Source of the DNA: Tritrichomonas musculus
Taxonomy: Eukaryota; Parabasalia; Tritrichomonadida; Tritrichomonadidae
Assembly: GCA_039105265.1 (NCBI GenBank)
Contig: JAPFFF010000031.1
Span: 372,001 to 436,000 of the forward strand
Length of the DNA stretch: 64,000 bases
Reading direction: 5' to 3'
Under the pieces are notes generated by a model. It ran no database searches. It was not told the DNA's origin and saw nothing but the letters and a program-made list of their open reading frames with translations. Every line of letters begins with the position of its first letter. The first letter of the stretch is position 1. The translations under genes were made by a program, and so were the position numbers. This document shows, one piece after another, positions 58,959 to 64,000 of the stretch.

Positions 58959-60377
58959 AACTTTTGTGAGAATTCGTGAAAAATGTAAAAATGAAATTAT
59001 CTTATTATATTAAATAAAAAAATTAAATTTTATATAAATTTAAAATTTGTACAAATATGTTAATATGAAAAAAACAAATTATAACTAAATTTAAGAGAAA
59101 TGAAAAAATACTACAATTTTCTAAAACGCTCAATACAACATTAATTTTAAAAAAATATCTATTAGAGTTAACTACAATATTAGAAAAAAGAGCTCAAAAT
59201 GATCAAAAATCTTTTTTTATTAAGAAAAAACCATTTTTATGAAATCTTTGGTGATGTGAAGTTTTGAGAATGCAAAATATCTTTCATTCCTGGACTTATC
59301 GTATATTTTTATTTTACTAAAATTTTATATACAAAAATATCTAATTATATTTGAGAAAATATTAAATTTTTTTAGATTGTAAATAAAGATATTTCCAAAA
59401 AAATGAAAATATTTGTAAATCATTGAAAACAAAAGAAATAATGAGTATAATTTCATGTTAAAAAATAAATTAATCTTAGAAATTGCAAATTTAAAACAAG
59501 AAATCTGAGGTCTTCGACACTAATGAAATCTATTAAAAGAAAAATCGGATATATTAATTACAATCAATGTAAATCATGATATTAAAAATTATGATTGGCC
59601 AAAAGAATAATTCAGAAACAAGCATAAAAAATGAATTTTATTTGTTCAAATGATATTTGATGATTTTGGAACAAATGAAAAGCATGAAAGCTCAAAAAGA
59701 ATTATATATATATATAAAAACACTATTTTTTTTTAGAAAACATGCAATTAAATGAAATAATATCATTCATAAAAATAAGTAAATGTTTTTATTTTATTTG
59801 TTTTTTACATATGTAAATATATCAAATCAAAAAAAAAAAATTTAATGATAAAATCATTTTTTTTTATTCATATGAAATTATAAGGATTTAAAAGTCAAAT
59901 ATTCTTATTCTCTCCTGATTTATTTTTAAAAAAGTTTATTTTTGAAACTTTTTATATTCTATAGTTTATTGTTTTTTTAAAACCCCCAACATTTTTAAAT
60001 CGGTGGATAAATGGAAATGTAAGTGCACATTTATATTAAAACTGAGGTTATATATATGATTCATACAATCGTTATATACGATTTCTTGATTAATTTTGTC
60101 GAAATTAATATTAAAATCATAAAAATTAAGTAAATCCATTTTATTTTCAATAAATATATTTTAAATATGATATTAAACAAGGTTTAATAGATAAAATAGC
60201 AATATGTTAAAAGAATAAAATGAATATCATCAAATTATTAGTGTTTACTCAATAATTAGTATATAATCTAATTTATTATTTTTATTTTTATTTTATAATT
60301 CTTTTTTAATGATTTTAATATAATAAAATTTCGTATATATACCAATATTAATATTTTTTGGTTTATTTCAATAATAA

Positions 60378-60463
60378 ACGTTACTCATACCCGATGACTC
60401 AAATATTCTGAGCTGTTGTATCAAAAAACACGTTACCCATACCCGATTGCTCAAATATTTGAG
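60378..60463 (+). repeat. Direct repeat pair containing an AAATATTT palindrome
   Basis: ACGTTACTCATACCCGAT (60378 onward, 35 bp) and ACGTTACCCATACCCGAT (60430 onward, 34 bp) begin two similar units. Each ends in CTCAAATATT(C)TGAG, which in the second copy is the perfect palindrome CTCAAATATTTGAG. They stand out from the surrounding A/T sequence. Confidence 0.75.
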
Positions 60464-61775
60464 AATAATACAGAGATTTATTTTATTTAAAAATAAAATC
60501 ATTTCTGGTTAACATATTTATGTTTAGCATATCTTAAATAAAAAAATGGTTAATTATATTTTTTTTAACCTTTTAAATGAGGAAAAAGTTCATTAAAAAA
60601 AATCATAACCCATTATTTCATTAATTAAAACGAATAAAAATATTGATCACTTTAAAACATAAATCAATGAATAAGAAAATCATTTTACTAGAGAAATATA
60701 TAGCATTAAAATATCTATCATTTTTGAATCTGAGAAAAAGAAATAAAAATTTAGCCAAAAAATGAATACATATATTTAACTTATTTATGTTATCATTATA
60801 CGCTATTGTAATATTATTTTGGCAAATATATTGCTTTATTATTAAAATAATATTGCAAAAATGTAATTTAATAAGAACATCTTGAATAATAACCTTATGC
60901 GAATCATTTCCAACTAGTTTCTGATTATAAAGTTGAAGATAAGTAGCCCAAATTGGTTACTTTGCATCAAATATTTAGTGTTTTTATAGAAACGAATATT
61001 TTTTTAACTCACATTTCATTAATAGCATGAAGTGAAGTATTGAAAACGAAATAAAATATACGTTTTTTTTGATTGTTCTTTTATCTTTACTAATATTTTT
61101 TTGATATCTTTAAATATTCTAAAAAACAATTAATTATTTGAATATAAAATATAATAATCATATAAATTCGTAATTTATTCATATATTGGGAAATTTTTAA
61201 TATCAATTTCTCAATTTCTATAATTTGCATATTTATTTTGGAATATTATTATTATATATAGGTAGAAAAATCATATTTATGAAGATAAATAAGTGAATGT
61301 TGAATGAATGCAAAACTATTATTATTGATGATCATGAAATTCTGAATGTTGAAATTAGTCAAATATAAAAAATATCATCATGTAATCTTTATTAACTTTA
61401 ATGAACTTTGGTCAGAGCATTTTTAAAATCTAATTTTGACATTATATAATCAGTATATTTGTTTTTTACCTTGAAAATAAATAATAAATAATCTATCAAA
61501 AAGATTTATTGCTCTGTTTTTTATACTTATCCATAAAAAATAAACTTTCAAACAAATGCTATCTTTAAATATAATTAACTTTTTTAACAAGGGGAAAAAT
61601 TGTAAACGGTTTTGTTGGGGGTTTTGTTTTTTTTGTGAAAGTTTGCTACAAATTATTATTATTTGTTTATCTTTAAAATTTATCTGTAAATATTTAATTA
61701 AATTTTATATATATATTATATGTTTTATATTATTTATAATATGTTAATATTAAATTTGATTTGTCCAGGAATTAG

Positions 61776-61800
61776 AGTTTCCCTACCTCTATCACGATTT
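61776..61800 (-). repeat. Inverted repeat, right copy
   Basis: Reverse-strand partner of 58934-58958 (22 of 25 matches). I see no flanking target duplication that would prove a transposon. Confidence 0.65.
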
Positions 61801-62093
61801 CATAAATATGAATAAACGTTTGCTGTCTCTATTATTATTAGAATTTAAAAAGGGTTCACGGTATTTGTTTGTGCGTATTTCGATGAAAAATGTTCTGCAA
61901 TACTTCTAAATTATCATTGCTATTTGATAAAATATTGAAAATAGAACAATTGTCCGTTGACAATTTTGAGTCTAGAAATTTCCCATTGAAATATATGCTT
62001 TAAAAATATTTAAATTTACTATCGGATGCAATGAAGTACATCATTTGAAATTCAAATATTAGAGTGTCAATCGTATATATAATAATAGTATAA

Positions 62094-63554
62094 TTAGCTG
62101 CTATATGACTCTGTTTCGGTATCTGTTTCTGTTTCGGTATCATCTGAAAAGTCATTGACTTTTTGAAGACATTCATTGATCATACTATTCCTAATCAAAA
62201 CTTGTGTAGCTAGAAAAAAACTCCATGCATGTGAAGCCATAGTAATAATAGATTTATCATTTTTTTCTTTAGTTAAATACTTAGTTGCATCTAATTTTCT
62301 ATTAAAAATTGTTAAAGCTAGTTGAAAAATATGTCCAAAAGAAGCTCCCTTAACACTTTCGTATGGCATATTTATATTGCTATCAATTATTTTTTTCAAA
62401 ATATTATTTTTCTCAATAAAATATAAAAGCGATTCATCATCCATTTTATCAACTCCAGATAAGAAAGAGAGTGTGAAGTTTGTTGGTGCATTTTCATAAA
62501 AGAAAAGATTAATCAATTTGTCAAGGTAAATATTAGCATTATTTTTTTCGCCATCTTTAGGATTTGGTAAATAGTTCAAAAAAAGAAATTCTGAAAAAAA
62601 TGGAAAAGCAGAAAAACTTCTTTCATTTGCTTTCCCAGTTTCAAAAGAGAATTCTTTCACATATTTATTAAAAATGTCATTAAGCCAAGCACGATCATCA
62701 TCTGCGCTGGTACTATTACTGTCATTAATGCTGTCGCTATTGCTATTAAAGCTATTGTTTGGTGTATTAATTACTTTGTTAAATAAGCTGTAATTTTTGG
62801 TTATTAATCTCAAAGCATTGAAAATTTCAAAGAAATGAATGTTTCCTTCCTCGTTTTTTATGTGTGCAGCTTTTTCAATGAGATTCACAATTATATTTCT
62901 TTGAAATAAAAATTTAAAATCAGGCCTTTCATGCATAATATCGCTAAGTACAAATGTTGCAAAAAGGTTATGCGGCTCCTTTTTAGAATTGACAATATTT
63001 GAAATTTTTATTAAAATATCTTTATCTTTGAAATTGTCCATGAAATCAACAATAAGCAAAACTAAAAGTTGTTTGTAACTCAAAAGATCTATATTATTAA
63101 GTAAAAAGTCTGATATTCCTGGCAACTGTTCGATAAACGTTCCATTTGTAAAATATTGGTATGACTGTATAATACGTTGGAAATGACCAGAAAAAGAAGT
63201 GTCGCGAAAAAATTTTGAATTTGACATAAATTCAGTTAAGGACTTAATCATAATAGGGCTATTAAGAATATATTCCTGAAAAGCTGATGATGGTGTAGAT
63301 AATACGTTTGAGGCATTTCGATTGTGCCGGAAATCAATTTTATCATTGTTTAATTTATTTGTCAATGCTATATCAAAAAGTTCTTGAAGATGAATTCCGT
63401 TGTCTCGTTTAAAATATTCTAATAATTCTGGTAATTCGTTTTGAACCGAATTCATTAATTCAGAATCCGATAAAATTTTATATATTGGTAAATTTGGATT
63501 TTCATTAAGATCATTTGAAAGGTAATTTGTAAATGGAACTCTCGATAAAAACAT
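62094..63554 (-). CDS. SAPS-domain-like protein (PP6/Sit4 phosphatase regulatory subunit)
   Basis: 486 residues from the ATG at 63554; an upstream TTG is not credible. The protein is helical-repeat-like throughout. The order of the N-terminal 180 residues resembles SAPS proteins (PPP6R, yeast Sap): IYKILSDSELMNSVQNELPELLEY corresponds to the ILDEEDLLQE...LLDFL opening, RNASNVLSTPSSAFQEYI to the region normally reading A-x-E-I-L-T, and FFRDTSFSGHFQRIIQSYQY to the F-x-K-V helix. SAPS subunits direct the PP6-type phosphatase to substrates in cell-cycle and signalling control. The match is distant, so a generic HEAT/ARM-like protein remains possible. It ends in an acidic TETE tail. Confidence 0.62.
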   Translation of the reverse strand: MFLSRVPFTNYLSNDLNENPNLPIYKILSDSELMNSVQNELPELLEYFKRDNGIHLQELFDIALTNKLNNDKIDFRHNRNASNVLSTPSSAFQEYILNSPIMIKSLTEFMSNSKFFRDTSFSGHFQRIIQSYQYFTNGTFIEQLPGISDFLLNNIDLLSYKQLLVLLIVDFMDNFKDKDILIKISNIVNSKKEPHNLFATFVLSDIMHERPDFKFLFQRNIIVNLIEKAAHIKNEEGNIHFFEIFNALRLITKNYSLFNKVINTPNNSFNSNSDSINDSNSTSADDDRAWLNDIFNKYVKEFSFETGKANERSFSAFPFFSEFLFLNYLPNPKDGEKNNANIYLDKLINLFFYENAPTNFTLSFLSGVDKMDDESLLYFIEKNNILKKIIDSNINMPYESVKGASFGHIFQLALTIFNRKLDATKYLTKEKNDKSIITMASHAWSFFLATQVLIRNSMINECLQKVNDFSDDTETETDTETESYSS

Positions 63555-64000
63555 GAATTTGCCTTTTTTTAAAAAATACAAAAATTCTATGTTAGATTAA
63601 TAAAACTTCAGAAAATTGAGAAATCAATACAATTTGTCTGGTTTATTTAAAACAAAATTCAATAAACTTTATAAATATTCAATTTCATAAATATGGTCAA
63701 TTTTATGAGTTTAAAAGTCAAATATTTATCTTATAATTCATAAGATAACTTTTGGAGTTTTATTTGTTTATTAACTTTATGAGGCCAAACATACTTCATT
63801 TATATTTTTTACTTATAAAGCAGTTGAAAAAGAGAAAGGAGAATTTGATTGAAATAAAAACAACATTTATTTAATAAAATAAATCAATTACAAAAAGAAC
63901 ATATTAAATTAAATAATTGATCGCATAATTATATTGATATATACATATAAAATTAAATGAATTGTGATGAAAGATTATCAGCTGTATTTTGATTAGTAGG
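63555..64000. other. AT-rich region at the right edge
   Basis: 446 bp upstream of the SAPS-like gene, to the window end. It should include that gene's promoter. No other gene is seen. Confidence 0.5.

Larger units (their letters stand above)
58616..62093. other. AT-rich spacer, 3.5 kb, with an inverted-repeat pair and a direct repeat
   Basis: I find no convincing gene; small frames such as the one at 61556-61747 are low-complexity and likely chance. Structured parts are an inverted pair near 58934 and 61776 and a 35-bp direct repeat at 60378-60463, listed separately. This is the largest gene-free host region of the window. Confidence 0.55.

Noticed and set aside
61556-61747. A 63-codon hydrophobic frame in the long spacer
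   Set aside because: Low-complexity Ile/Phe/Cys sequence in AT-rich DNA with no family resemblance or promoter. Most likely chance.

Overview
The window looks like nuclear DNA of a trichomonad (parabasalid) protist of the Tritrichomonas/Trichomonas kind. Genes are single uninterrupted frames on both strands in very AT-rich DNA. TAA, TAG and TGA are all used as stops, which argues against ciliates. The gene set is eukaryotic: several protein kinases, a Sel1-repeat protein, RasGAP, karyopherin, ESCRT-I, COPII-like and RPF2 proteins, and many coiled-coil proteins. An LRRC23-like radial-spoke protein points to a flagellate rather than Entamoeba. The genus is inferred; no rRNA or other marker is present, and I recognised no tRNA gene.

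Layout. 1-24.5 kb: Sel1-repeat protein (its start lies left of the window), LF-motif coiled-coil protein, 2 kb of spacer, CAMK-like and NEK-like kinases, a divergently transcribed RasGAP/TPR pair, a coiled-coil protein, a karyopherin-beta, 1.7 kb of spacer, an LRRC23-like protein and a 1056-residue coiled-coil protein. 24.9-36.8 kb: one large Mutator-like (MULE) DNA transposon. 37.2-58.6 kb: a dense gene block with an SMP-like membrane protein, a decayed or mis-started frame, a polo-like kinase, a Sec23-like protein, a cyclic-nucleotide-domain K+ channel, a UBL-UBA shuttle protein, a small acylated protein, an ABHD17-like hydrolase, a coiled-coil protein, RPF2, an Nup53-like protein, VPS28, a RAD51 paralogue and a coiled-coil protein ending in a CaaX-like box. 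58.6-62.1 kb: 3.5 kb of AT-rich spacer with repeats. 62.1-63.55 kb: a SAPS-like protein.

The outstanding object is the transposon at 24877-36824 (11,948 bp). It has 34-bp terminal inverted repeats matching at 32 positions, flanked on both sides by the same 9-bp direct repeat (ATTTAATTT), the expected target duplication of a Mutator-type insertion. Inside are a 1501-residue uninterrupted transposase with DDE residues, a C-x2-H motif, a SWIM-like finger, a homeodomain-like N-terminus and about 620 residues of Gln-rich repeats. There are also two non-coding tandem arrays: 22 units of about 111-127 bp upstream and 27 units of exactly 63 bp downstream. It looks whole and recent.

Most other genes are housekeeping functions in signalling, trafficking, ribosome assembly, nuclear transport and the cytoskeleton. 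Neighbours do not form pathways, as expected in a eukaryote, although one divergent pair is close enough to share a promoter region.
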